Assembly: GCA_033439295.1 (NCBI GenBank) | Contig: JAVTLE010000008.1 | Span: forward strand, 558,001 to 622,000 | DNA from: Deuterostichococcus epilithicus | Lineage: Eukaryota > Chlorophyta > Trebouxiophyceae > Prasiolales > Stichococcaceae | Direction: 5' to 3' | Length of the DNA stretch: 64,000 nucleotides | Shown here: positions 12,001 to 22,735 of the stretch, one piece after another | Numbering within the stretch: position 1 is the first letter of the stretch | How the letters are laid out: each line of letters opens with the position of its first letter | Translations under genes and position numbers: made by a program | Notes under the pieces: generated by a model | What the model was told of the DNA's origin: nothing | Databases searched by the model: none | Seen by the model: the letters and a program-made list of their open reading frames with translations, nothing else

Positions 12001-13471
12001 GCAGGATGCGACTCCTGCACAGCGCTGCGGTGGCGACCACCCGTGGTGCCGCTTGTGCGGCTGCCGCCGCCGCGGCTGCNGCCGCCGCTCCGCCGGCTGG
12101 CGCCACCTGAGCCCGCCTTGGCCCTCGCAGCTTGGAGGCCATCCGGCGCTGCGGCAGCTGGTGACACCAGGTTCGTCACCTCCACGAAAGGTGACGCCCG
12201 GCCCCCATCCCGAGCCGCGCCGCCGCCCAGCGGTGGTGCCGCCAGCGGCCGCCCGGACGAGCCCCGCCGAGGCGAGGAGCCGGACGCAAAGGCGCGCCGC
12301 AGAGGCCCGCCCGGGTACAACGCCGGGCCGCTTGCCGCCACAACAGCCGGAGATGGCCACGCAGCCAGCAGCGTCGCCAGGTCCAGGTGGGACAACGCAG
12401 GCACAACGTGTGGCGCAGGCGCCACGCGCTCGTCAGTGCCTACTGAGCGTGCGCTCTCAGCGCTGCAGTTTTGTTCGCGCTGCAGCTGGCAGCCGGCGTC
12501 AGCGCCGACCCGCCGCTGCGCAGCCCCGGCGGCAGCAACGGGTGCCGCCATGCAGTCGGCGCCAGATGCTGCAAGCTTGCTGGCGGGAGGCGTATTGCGC
12601 AAAGGCGCCGCCGCCGGGGCTGCTGCAGCAGCCGCTAGGGACTCTGCCAGCTCTGCAGCCCTGGTAGCGGGCTGGGCTGACTCAGCAGCAGCGGCCGCGT
12701 CTGCAGTGTTGACGTGCTGCGCTGTGGCCGCTGGCGCCGGCAAAGCCTTCCTGGCAGGTGCGTCGACCACGTGCTCCTTTGCAGGAGCTGCCTGGAGGCG
12801 CAGTGCGGCAGGTGCCGCTGCGCTCTCTGCTGCAGCCAGGCATGCCAGCCGCCCAGGCGCCGGCTGTGGCTCAGCGGGCGTGTGCGCGGCGGAGTTCCGG
12901 GCCTTGATCCGCCCCGGAAACACGCGCGGCTCAGGGGGCGGCGTTGCCGTGCCAGCAGGCGAAGGTTCCAGTCGGCCCGGTGACATCGCCAGCTGATTCG
13001 GCTCCACAGCCCGCTGTGGCGTCACATTGAGGCGGCCAGGTGGCGGCAATGCAGGCGCCGCCGCCGGCGCCGCTGCCCCAGCGGCCCCAGGTGCCTGTTT
13101 TGGGAACTTGCCACGCACATAGTCCTCTGCTGCCAGCCGCGGAATGGACGCGCGCACATTGATCTTGGATCCGAAAAAGGCGCCAGACTTGAAGCTGTAC
13201 TCCTGCACCGTGTGCTTCGACCGCGGCGGCGTCCTCTTGTCGCCTGCATCGTGGTGCGCAAAGTTGCGTGACCGCATGTGAAATTTAGTGGCATGTGCTG
13301 CGCCCCAGTGGTATGCACTCTGTGTGACTGGCAACTAAGGCATCAGGACTCAGCTGGCGCCTTAAGAGCTGACCACCCACCTGAGGCGGCGGCTGCTGCA
13401 GCGGCGGCGTCCTCCTGGTCCCTCCGGCCAAATTGCTGCAGCCGGTCCTGGAAGGCGCCGCGGCTGTAGCC
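9013..13471 (-). CDS. Ala/Pro-rich protein of unknown function, multi-exon, 5' end unresolved
   Basis: A good junction joins an exon at 13381-13471 (ends ...AAAS, phase 1) to a very long exon starting at 13243 (GDKRTPPRSK...SFKSGAFFGSK). That exon stays open to 10683, some 850 codons of mostly Ala, Pro, Ser and Arg, including a Ser/Thr run at about 11925-11970. Further exon-like pieces lie downstream: about 10155-10435 (VYTPPKS...), 10026-10150 (KRVPPKAVRVFQEGR), 9850-9980 (WMADPRLNPFMP), 9500-9595 (GGPLGSGAKSLFAEL) and 9013-9280. Whether the long exon ends the protein at 10683 or is spliced onward is not settled. The reading frame appears to switch near 10150 without room for an intron. I recognise no domain; long disordered regions are likely. 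Upstream exons probably exist above 13471. Confidence 0.5.
11925..11970. repeat. CTG/GTG trinucleotide repeat
   Basis: Interrupted CTG and GTG units encode alternating Ser and Thr when read on the - strand inside the long Ala/Pro-rich exon. Length variation between strains would be expected. Confidence 0.8.
12080..12080. other. ambiguous base (N)
   Basis: There is one undetermined base within the long Ala/Pro-rich exon. It marks a local consensus problem in very GC-rich sequence and makes nearby frame calls slightly less certain. Confidence 0.99.
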
Positions 13472-14888
13472 CTGCAGAGAGGCCCTGCATGCACCAGTGC
13501 CGCCAACGTCAGCCGGCCGGCCGAAAATTTCCGGGCGACTCACAGGCTCCCAGCTGAGCCGGCTGCAGGCTGCAATTGAGTCACCGCTGGACACATCGGG
13601 TGGCCTGCCGTGGCACATCGATGCACCGGTGAAGAACATCCACCCACCTGGTGGAGCAGTGGCGATCTACAGCCGATGTTTGAGCCTGCAGGTCGGCCCC
13701 TGTCGGGCTGCTGATCTCCCGTGTCGCATCCGCCATGGCTGTGTCTTGAGCCCCAGCTGAGCGGCTGTGCAGCAGGAGCCCAGCACCAGCCGGAGTCGCC
13801 CGACGACCAGCAGATAGGTTGGCCTGTGGGGCACAGACAGGGGACGAGACTCTCAAGGTCACAGGCTGTGAGCGACGCTACATTGTACATCGACACGTGC
13901 TGCTGAGTGCAGTCACGGCCGCGATCCGGTATGTCTCATATGCGCAAACGTTCCAGCAGTACACTTGTTCACAGCAGCTGGAGCCGTTGTTTGCTCCGTT
14001 TTTGGCTACCCTGGACCCGCGTCGTGTCGGCATCGTCCGATGCAAAATTGCTGGTTGTTTCCTTACCGCCTCCGTGCACCCGCCAAGCAACGCATGCTTG
14101 CAACACTTGCAGGGTGGGTGCGGGCCAAAGCACCACATATTGCTCGGGCGCGTCCCACATGTCCGTCCACGCATGAAGACATCATCGCAGCAATGTTCGT
14201 CAGAGCTTTTCACCTTGTCACGTCCTACCCTTGCGAAGCATCCGGTTGGTACTGTTGACGTAAGTGGTGCTCCGCTTCAGGTGCCCTCGTGCGACAGTGG
14301 CCGCGGGCGGAGGGTGCTGGGCAAGGGCAGAGCGGGCTGAGTTGAGATAGCTTGGAAGGGCTAGAAATAACAGAACACTGTCCATGCGTGTGGAGCTGGA
14401 AGGAGTATGACAAAGCATAAAGACAGCCAACGGTCAATTACGAAATGCTTCGTCAGCTGTTGGACTGGCACGCATGACATTCTCCCCAGCTAGTTCGTCA
14501 ACTGGCCTTGCGGAATGCGTCAAGCCGGATATTCAAGTCACATATTCAAGGTGTCTAGGGGCTATATTTGTCACCCCCGTCGCTTCCGCCTTCGTCGTTG
14601 CCGTGGCATTTTGCAGCCGCAGACCAACCGGCCACCGGCATTACGCCGCCAGCGGGGTCTGCTCCACTTGATGCCATGAGAATGCCACAGGCAGCAGCGC
14701 ACATGGGCAGGATGTGTCTGGAGCTGGGGATCACATGCCATGTGCTGTGCACAAGCGAGGCTGTTGTTCAAACTCTTTGACACACTTCAGCTCTAGGGGT
14801 GTCTGAGAACTGAGATGCAATCACTGCATCAAATGGCGATCTGTGCTCATTAAAATGCGTGCAGACCAGACCGACGTGCCTCACAGCC
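13472..14888. other. region between the Ala/Pro-rich gene and CSE1
   Basis: This holds the 3' flank of CSE1 and probably first exons or promoter of the Ala/Pro-rich gene. Open frames on both strands are short and unrecognised. No RNA gene or repeat is seen. Confidence 0.4.
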
Positions 14889-17800
14889 TCACGACATTGC
14901 CAAGCCGGCGCCCTGCAGCAGCGCCTGCAGTTGCTGCTGCTCTGTTAGCGACAGTGCCACAGAGACGCGGCCCGGCAGCGTGCCGGGCGCCGCCGCCGCG
15001 GCGCCCCCCAGCTGCTTCGCCAGGAAGGCGCCAGCGTCTGGAACTTCTGGCAGGGGGTCCCGCTCTGGCTTGTGTGCGTTGTGAAGCTGCGCATATGCCG
15101 CTGTGTACCCTGCATGTCGGTTGTCGTAGTCACTGATAGCGCTTTCAAGTGGGGAAATACCCTGGACAGGTAGTGACACTGAGCGGCACGGTGCAGATAG
15201 ACGCTCGGTCTTGTGCGACATGGTTCGTCCATGCAACTTACGGCAAATGTCCAGCAGAGCTCCGCCTGGAGCTCTTCTGCAGCATCACCGCTCGGCTGCT
15301 GCCGAGGAGCGAGGCAAGCCACTACCAGCATGGCGGTGCGAGCGGTTTATCACATGCTCGCACCTGTGTAGTCCTCGATGTCGACGATGTCGTCGTCTGG
15401 GGAGGCGGCGCCGCTGGCGTCCTTGCTGAGGGCTGCCAGGGCGCACTGCAGCAGGCTGCCCCACAGCGCCGCGCTGCCTGCCTCCTGCAGCCGCGGCACC
15501 TGCGTGGGTGGCAATCCGGGCGTGATCGACGTTAGCCGCTGCAGAGCAACGCCAGCTCCCAGCCGGGCTGCAGCACCGAGCCATTGCCGCGGGCGAGGTT
15601 GCAGCTGTAAGTTGTCATCGGAAACGATGGGCGGCCTAGAGGTCATGGGGCGCCTCACGGCAGAGCACACGAGCAAGAGGTGAGACTCGCCTCTGTAAGC
15701 AGGAGCGCAGAGGCTGCGGTTACGAGCCGCCGCTCGGTGTCGCCGCGCACCGCCGGCAGCGTGGGCACCCACACCGACTGCAGGATCATGTCGCTGAGCG
15801 GCGGTGCCGGCTGCAGCTTGTCGATGCTGCCCGTCACGGTGGCGCCGCCGTGCTTGCACACGAAGAAGGCCAGGAAGACGACAAGGCCGCGCTGATACTT
15901 TGCTGTCCGGGCGCTCTCCAGCCTGCAGAAGGAAAAAAGTAATGGGAAAGGTAAAAAGAAGACAAAATTGAGTTGTTGGTTTCTTAAGAATCTGTTTCCA
16001 ACAAGAAATGTGGAAAAACAATGTTTAACAGACACAAAGTCATCTTAATGAATTTAACACGCTGCTGCAGCGCTGAGGCAGAAACTGCTTCCTGGCAAGG
16101 CTGTGAACAACGGCCACACTGATGTCTGGTCGACAGAATTTCCATTAGGGACGAAAAGCCAGCGCTGCAGCCCGTACGCCTGCCGCACGCCTGCTGCTGT
16201 GCGCCGCTGTGAGGTGAAAGCCAGTTCCACAGACAGCTTCCAAGGTCCTGCCAGACAGAGCGTCCAGAGGGTGCTTGTCGGTCGAAAGCAAGTGGGAAGG
16301 CTTGCGCGCCTGCGGAAGAGCAGCGTCCAAATGGTGGGCAGGTAGCCGCTGAAGACGTCCAGCGGCAGGAACTCCATGAGGCTGTTGAGGATGAAGAAGC
16401 CCTCATGGTCGTGCGCCTTCGAGGCCAGCAACTTCTGGAAGACGCCCAGCACGCCTTCCAGGTGCCCGCCTGACACGATCTGCCCGGGCGCCTTCTCAAG
16501 GTACGCCTGTGCGGCCACAAGAGCAGCCCTGAAGGAAGCCCTTCCAAACCCCATGCGCTTTCAAAATGCCACTGCAGTCGACAAGCTCTTGCGGTTACTG
16601 CGGGCAGCCGGCCACAGTGAGGATGTCGAATCCTTCAGCAGTGCAAGTGCCAGCGCAGGAAACTGCTGCAGGCCTGCAACAGCCTGCTCTGCACAGTCTC
16701 TGCTCGCTGCCGGCGGTCAGAAGTGCACGAGAGCAGCAGGAAAGAAACAAAAGCCACCTCCGACAGCCAAGGTCACAGAACGCCAGAGGAGCAGCAGGAC
16801 ACCTGGAGCAGGCGCACGAGCGGCGGCACGTTGCCGGGCCGCTCCCAGAACTGCGGCGACAGCAGCGGCGGGAAGATCTGCAGGTACACGCTCGGCAGCT
16901 CCCCGGTGCGCAGCTCTATGAGCTGCGCAAAGATCTGGAACACATATGGGTGGAACTCCTGCACGTCCTCCTGCAGGGCATGTAAGGAAATTTGAGCTTC
17001 TGAAAGCAGTCACTGATATGCGCGTTTGATATGCACTGGAACTGCATAATAAGGCATCTGCTGGCCCGCCGGCGGAACAGCACTGCAGCCTGGTGGCAGC
17101 ATTCTGGCACAGGGGGCACGCGGAGCACGCAGCGCACGCTGGTATGGCCACGCGTCACGCCAAGTAGACCGGGATACAGCTACTTCATTTGAGTTGCACG
17201 AGCAGCAGCAAGCGCCCTTGCACGCACAGGCGGCACCCGCCTCTGTGAACAGCCTTTTCAGATGCTGCACTGCTGCACAATGTGTTGCTGCACCGCTGCA
17301 CGATGTGATGCGCATCCGACGGCAAGCAGCAAGGAGCAAGGGACGAACCAGTGCATGAATGGATGGGCGTCCGTCGGGTTGACGGAAGAGGACGACCCCT
17401 AATTACTCAATAGCTGACTTGCAAAGTCAGCCAACATGCAGAAAGTCAGCTAACTTGCAGAGGAGGCTCACCGACAGGACGACCTGGAAGGCGGGGAACA
17501 GCTGCTCCTGGAAGGCGTCCAGCATGGCGGGCTCGGTGGCGGTGCCGAAGCGGATGAGGGCCGCGACGCTCTCGAACAGGTAGTGGTTGAAGCCTGGCTG
17601 CGTCGGGTTCTTGCACACCTCCAGCAGCATGGCCGCCAGCATCTTGAGCGCCGCCGTAGCCACTGGCGCGATCTGCGGCGGTTGACGCTTTTGTGGAAGG
17701 GGATGGGGTGGCGGCAGCCATGGCAGCCTTGCGGGTTGGAGATTCGGGAGAAAGGCGTGAGCGGCTGTGCGCGTGGGAAGCTCATGCTGCAAGAGGCATG

Positions 17801-20800
17801 CTGCAAGACGTTGGCACTCAGCATTGGCAGGAGGCTCGCGCTGCACTACCGACCTGAGCAGACACTCGACTGCTCGCTGTGTGCTGGCCAGAGGTCCCGG
17901 CCCAGAGGGCGAACCCTGGACCCTGAAGCCACACCTGGGGCCCAACGAAGGCGAAGAGGCGCATGACGCACTTCATCAGGTACTCGTTTTCGCCGGACTC
18001 GGGCATTTTGAAGGCGCCGAACAAGCCGGTGAGCAGCGGCTCCAGCAGCGCCTGCAGGTCCGCCACCGAAAAGCGCGGCCGCCCCTCGTCCTGCATACAA
18101 CAGGATGATGGTTGTTAAGTTTAGGGTCAAGGGTGTGAAGGGGCATCGGAGCAGCGCGGCCGTTGCAGAATTCGGGTTGCAGACTGCGCTGGTCCCACAG
18201 GTGAGCGCCACTTGACCTGTCAGTAAAAGCCGGCGTCTTGACGTGCCAGCGTGGCCAGGCAACGTGACCGCGCGGTTGCCTCCATGCAAACACGGTCGTT
18301 GCTTGCGAAAGCGCACCTTAAGGGACAGCAGGCGCTCGATGCAGATGGCGGCGTAGGAGTGCACCACATTGCTGTCTGAGCCCAGCAGGCGCACGATGCC
18401 GGGGAACGCCGCGAGCGCGTCCGCCTTGGGGATCTGGGCCCGGAAGGTGGTCAGGAACTTGAGCGCGTCCGCCCGCAGCACCTGCGACTGCGGCACGCAT
18501 GCGGTCGACGAAGCGCGCAAGCCCGTGAGGGTGGGTGCGAGGTCCAGCTGCACCTGTCGCACGCCTTGCCAGCGGGCTCGCAGTGTCCGCTGACCCCTGG
18601 TGCGTCGCGGGCTCTGCACAGATGGCCCATCGGCGCGGCACAAGCTTGGCAGCAGCTGCCATGGTTAGGGTTTAGGGCGGTCCTGTCTGGGGGGCTCTGG
18701 GCATGCACCGACCTGGGTGGCGTCGGTCGACTGCAGGTCGGGCGCGACCTGGCTGCGGAAGAACTCCACGATGTTGACCAGCTCGTTGGTGGCGGTGGCG
18801 CCCGCGGCGGCGGTGCGCGCCCGCGCCGCCAGCGCGGTGACCAGATACACTGCGCAGTCCTTGGCCTGCGTGCGGACGGGTGAGAGTTGGCAGCTGCGAT
18901 GGTGTGCCTGCCTCACTTGCTGTGGTCATGCGATGGAGGTGCGAGCCTGACAAGGGCACCACACCTCAGCTTGCTTCGTCCCTGGCGCCTGGTCAGCTTG
19001 GTTCGGCTTTATGGGCTCGCCGGCCTCGCCACGCACACAGGGCGGCCGATGCGGTGGCAGGGTTGCGAACCGGTCGACGTGCAGGAGGAGGCGGTACCCA
19101 CCTTCCAGGCGGTGGCGGGAGCCGCAGCGTACTCCTGCAGCATGCTGCCCACGTAGCCTGTGAACAGCTGTGTGACCTGCAGGGCGCACCAGCCAGGACG
19201 GCTTGGACATCCGCGTGGACATCCACTTGCAGCCTGGAAGTCGCCGCCGTGTGCCATCACAGGGTCCCCTGCGGCCTGTCGCCGCACGCTCGGCCCGCAC
19301 CTCGGCCGGGAACTTGTCGGTCAGCGCGCGCACGAGCTCGCAGGCGGCGCGGCGGCGGGTGTCGGTGTCGCTGCCCTCTGTGTCCTGTCGCACGTACTCG
19401 AGCCAGTTGAACTCGAACATTTCCTCCGCGTCGTCCCGCAGCCGCGTGTTGGGGATGACGATGTTCTCGCACACCTGGCGGGGGCGGGACATCGGGTCAG
19501 GCTTGAGCCTGGCGGCAGCGGCGGCAGTGCGGGCGTCTCCAGCACTGTAGGGCTGCCGGCGGTGCTTGCAACACGCACATCGCCAGGCAGGAAACCCGTC
19601 TCATCTTGCAGCTTGATGGCCGCCCCAAGGCGAGCAGTTGGATGGGCCAGGCGCGCTGCTGACCTGGCGCAGAGCGTCCTCATTGCGGAAGAGCTGGTGG
19701 TGCACGCTGCGGGCGACGGTAGTCAGGAAGCGGATCGCGTTCATGGCCAGGCCGTCCTGCACGCGATGGCACCGGCTTGACGTCATGAATCTGCTGGGCT
19801 CCCAGTTGCGAGCGGCGGGTGCCATCTGCTAATTCGCGTATTGCAGCTGCAAGCTGCGGGGAAACTCTGCGCCATTGGCAGAATCGCCGCACGTTCTAGG
19901 AAGACTATCAAGCAAGCTGACACACCACACTGCACGAGTGTAACAAGTGCTTCCGACCAGCCAGCAGGGCTGCACGAATGCCCAAGGCTCCCTCTGTACA
20001 AAGACTTCTGCCCTGCCATTCCAAATTGCGTGTCATCCAGGGTTTAAGGAGCTGAAATGCTCGGCCGCCCACCTGGCGCGGTTCCAGCGTGACCTTGGTC
20101 AGCAGCACCCACACGTCCTGCACGAACGTCTGCAGGTACTTTGCAAACTCCTCCTCGTTCATGCCCATGAACAGGTTGGCGTTGGCCGCCACCGCCGCCT
20201 TGGCCGCGTCCAGCTCCGTTTCCTTGTCCGGGTCGCCGCCGGCCGGCGCCGGCGCCTCAAAGGTGAGCAGCGTGTGGAACTCCGCCATCCACGCGTCCAG
20301 CGTCTTCTCGAACTCCTGCAGGGGCGGCGGCGGGAGCAGTCGCGCTGTCCATAGGGGGGAGCATTTGTTGAGGGAGCAAACGGACGCAGCATGCATGACC
20401 AGGCATGCCCGCAGCCGCGGCCCGTGCTGCACCGGTGCCATTGAGCCGAACGAGCCCAGCGGCCGGCTGTCCGAGTCCTTTCGCTGTACCATTGACAGCT
20501 GGCGCTCGTCATGCAGGGCTGCAGCCACCCAGCGCAGCGCCGCCAAAATATTCCTGATATATATGATAGAACTTGAAAATTTCGATTTTTCCCACCTCGG
20601 TGAGGCCGGGCGAGTTGAGGGAGTAGAACACGCGGCACGCCAGGCGCGCAGATGACAGCAGGGTGCGCAGCGCGGCGGCGTCGCCCCCGGCGGCGGCCGC
20701 CGGCAGCGCCGCGGTGACACGCTGTAACGCCGCTAGCAGCGGCTTGACCGCCTGCTGGCAGTACTCCAGCTCGTTCGACAGCCCCTCCGTCATGAATTGG

Positions 20801-21884
20801 TTGCGATACCTGCGAGAACAAGCCCATAGTCTAGTTGGTTACAATCCTGCGCAGATACCTGTCAACAATTTGCTTTGCTGGGCTTGCACGGGGGACCACT
20901 CTGATCTCATCCGCATGGGCAGTCCTCCAGCGGGCACAACAGGCTGCCCATGAGCAGATGATTGCAGGCAGCCAGCTTCAAAACCAACCACCTTTAGAAT
21001 GGCAGTTATTTTTGCTGAGAATTTTCATGACGGCACCTTTTGAAGATGGAGTTGGCAGTCTCCAGGACGCCATTGACGACGGCCGCATCCTCAGAGCCCA
21101 GACGCTCGCACAACTCCGGCAGCAAGCCCTTCCAGCGAACTGGAAAGTCGTGGCCGCTGATGATAGTCAGCGCCTCGCTGAGCTGAGCCCGCACTGGTGG
21201 CGGCGCATTCAGCATGAGCGTCGTGATCAGCCCCCGGATCTGCTCCTGTTGGACAGCGGGGGAAGCGGCGGTCAAGAGGCGTCATGATCATGAGATGTGC
21301 GCCACGCAGGAAGCCATCGCAGCACACAGTCGGCGCCAGCCGCAGTGGCAAGTGCCCACCTTTTCTGCGTCCGCCATCGGTGGCAGGCCGGCGCCGCCGA
21401 GTCCGTCAGCCGCTCTGCCCATCCAGTGCGTGCGCACATGGTTCTTGAAGTTCACTGCGGCAGCCTGTCGCACCTCCAGCGGCGCCGCCTCGGCCGCCAC
21501 AAGCTGCATGTATCATTTGACTGCCTGTCAGGGCACAAGCTGGGTGGGCATCCAACATCATCTGGTCGCCGGCACGGCATTCGGTTGCAACTGCCGTCGC
21601 TTGTGACGCTAACCTTCAAAACCGTCAAACCGTAGGCAGGACGCTGGGAGGAGCCCTTCAGAAACGCCTCTGCCTGCTTGAGCTCCTCCTGCAATCAGAA
21701 ACCAGAATCAAAACGACCGAGTTGCCACGGCCAGTGGTTCATGTGAATATTGCTCTCAAACATCAGGCTGCACAAAGATGATGCGAAACCTTGCAAAAGA
21801 GTCACATTCTTTGCTTACCGCGCTTTGTGACGACAAGGTGCGTACGAAGACGCCAGCCAGTTCCGAGACCTGCGGATCGTCCAT
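14889..21884 (-). CDS. CSE1: exportin-2 (CSE1/CAS), importin-alpha re-exporter
   Basis: Exportin-2 binds importin-alpha with Ran-GTP in the nucleus and returns it to the cytoplasm. The protein is a HEAT-repeat solenoid of the karyopherin-beta family. Eighteen exons fit in phase: 21819-21884, 21614-21688, 21360-21503, 21037-21245, 20596-20809, 20073-20315, 19664-19756, 19301-19474, 19102-19176, 18713-18865, 18317-18481, 17935-18090, 17472-17672, 16803-16970, 16310-16506, 15691-15922, 15364-15499, 14889-15109. They total 973 aa, against 971 in human CSE1L. Family blocks are clear: [106 protein letters not shown] and [10 protein letters not shown]. The start is the ATG of [12 protein letters not shown], the only one that gives the usual N-terminus. 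The introns after exons 15 and 16 start with GC. It is divergent from the membrane protein gene at 22736. Confidence 0.96.
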
Positions 21885-22735
21885 TCCGCTGCTGCAAGCC
21901 ACCCTCAGCGCATCTGCTGGTGAGATGGACTTACAAGGAGTGCACAAACACAGACACAAATACAATGGTCTCACGGCACAGCGGACTGTGGCAAGCGCAG
22001 CTCAGCTTCGAATCGGTGCACTTCAGCTGAGGGATTTGTGAAGGTTGTTGAGAAAACAGCCACCTTGACGACCCGGCGACATTTCTAAGATATATCTCAG
22101 GTTCCCGTTAGTCACTCAACAGGACAGGAGCTGCAGTGAACCTACAGATGAAACGGTGCCAGGCCGCCTTGGAAACATGGTACGGTTGTTCATTACTGCA
22201 AAATCCTGCTTGCAGAGGTGCTGTGCTTGCAGATCAGGCGGGGTGAGCGCCTCCGCACCGTTTGGAAGGTTCGGCCAGCGGCGTCTCCCGTACGCAAGCT
22301 GTGCGGGTAAGGCAACAGCGTCGGCGGGTGCAGGTACTGCGGCGCTGATCTGCGAGCGACTTGATCCGGCCTTCGGCAGGGGGTTGCGGCAGAGATCCCT
22401 TGGCTGTTTCCTCCCGTCATGCGGCGCAGTCAGTCAGAGAACCTGTGTTTGGCCGGTCACAGCTCCTGACGACCGCGGTGCAGCGACCGCGCCACGGGGG
22501 CGACAGACGATGCGCAAGCTCCGTGCTTACTGGTCACATACACCGCTGAGTGCTGCCGCAGCCTGCGACGCCTTGAACAGGCCTAGATTTGCTCCTCATG
22601 TGGTACAGTACATCCGGGTATTGGCCTCGGCGGGTTGCCATGTTCTGGCGCCTTCAACCCGATGTTTGCGTCGGCGCAGGATTATGCATGCCAAGCTGAT
22701 CTTCCATGCAAGCGGCCTGCAGCATCCTTGTGGAG
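21885..22735. promoter_or_regulatory. divergent intergenic region CSE1 / membrane protein
   Basis: About 850 bases separate the CSE1 start (-) from the first ATG of the + strand membrane protein gene. It should hold both promoters and 5' leaders. I see no clear TATA box or RNA gene. A long open frame at 22156-22767 has no recognisable content. Confidence 0.45.

Noticed and set aside
11431-12996. A 521-codon open frame on +
   Set aside because: It is a complementary shadow of the GC-rich Ala/Pro-rich exon on -, where third-position GC keeps other frames open.
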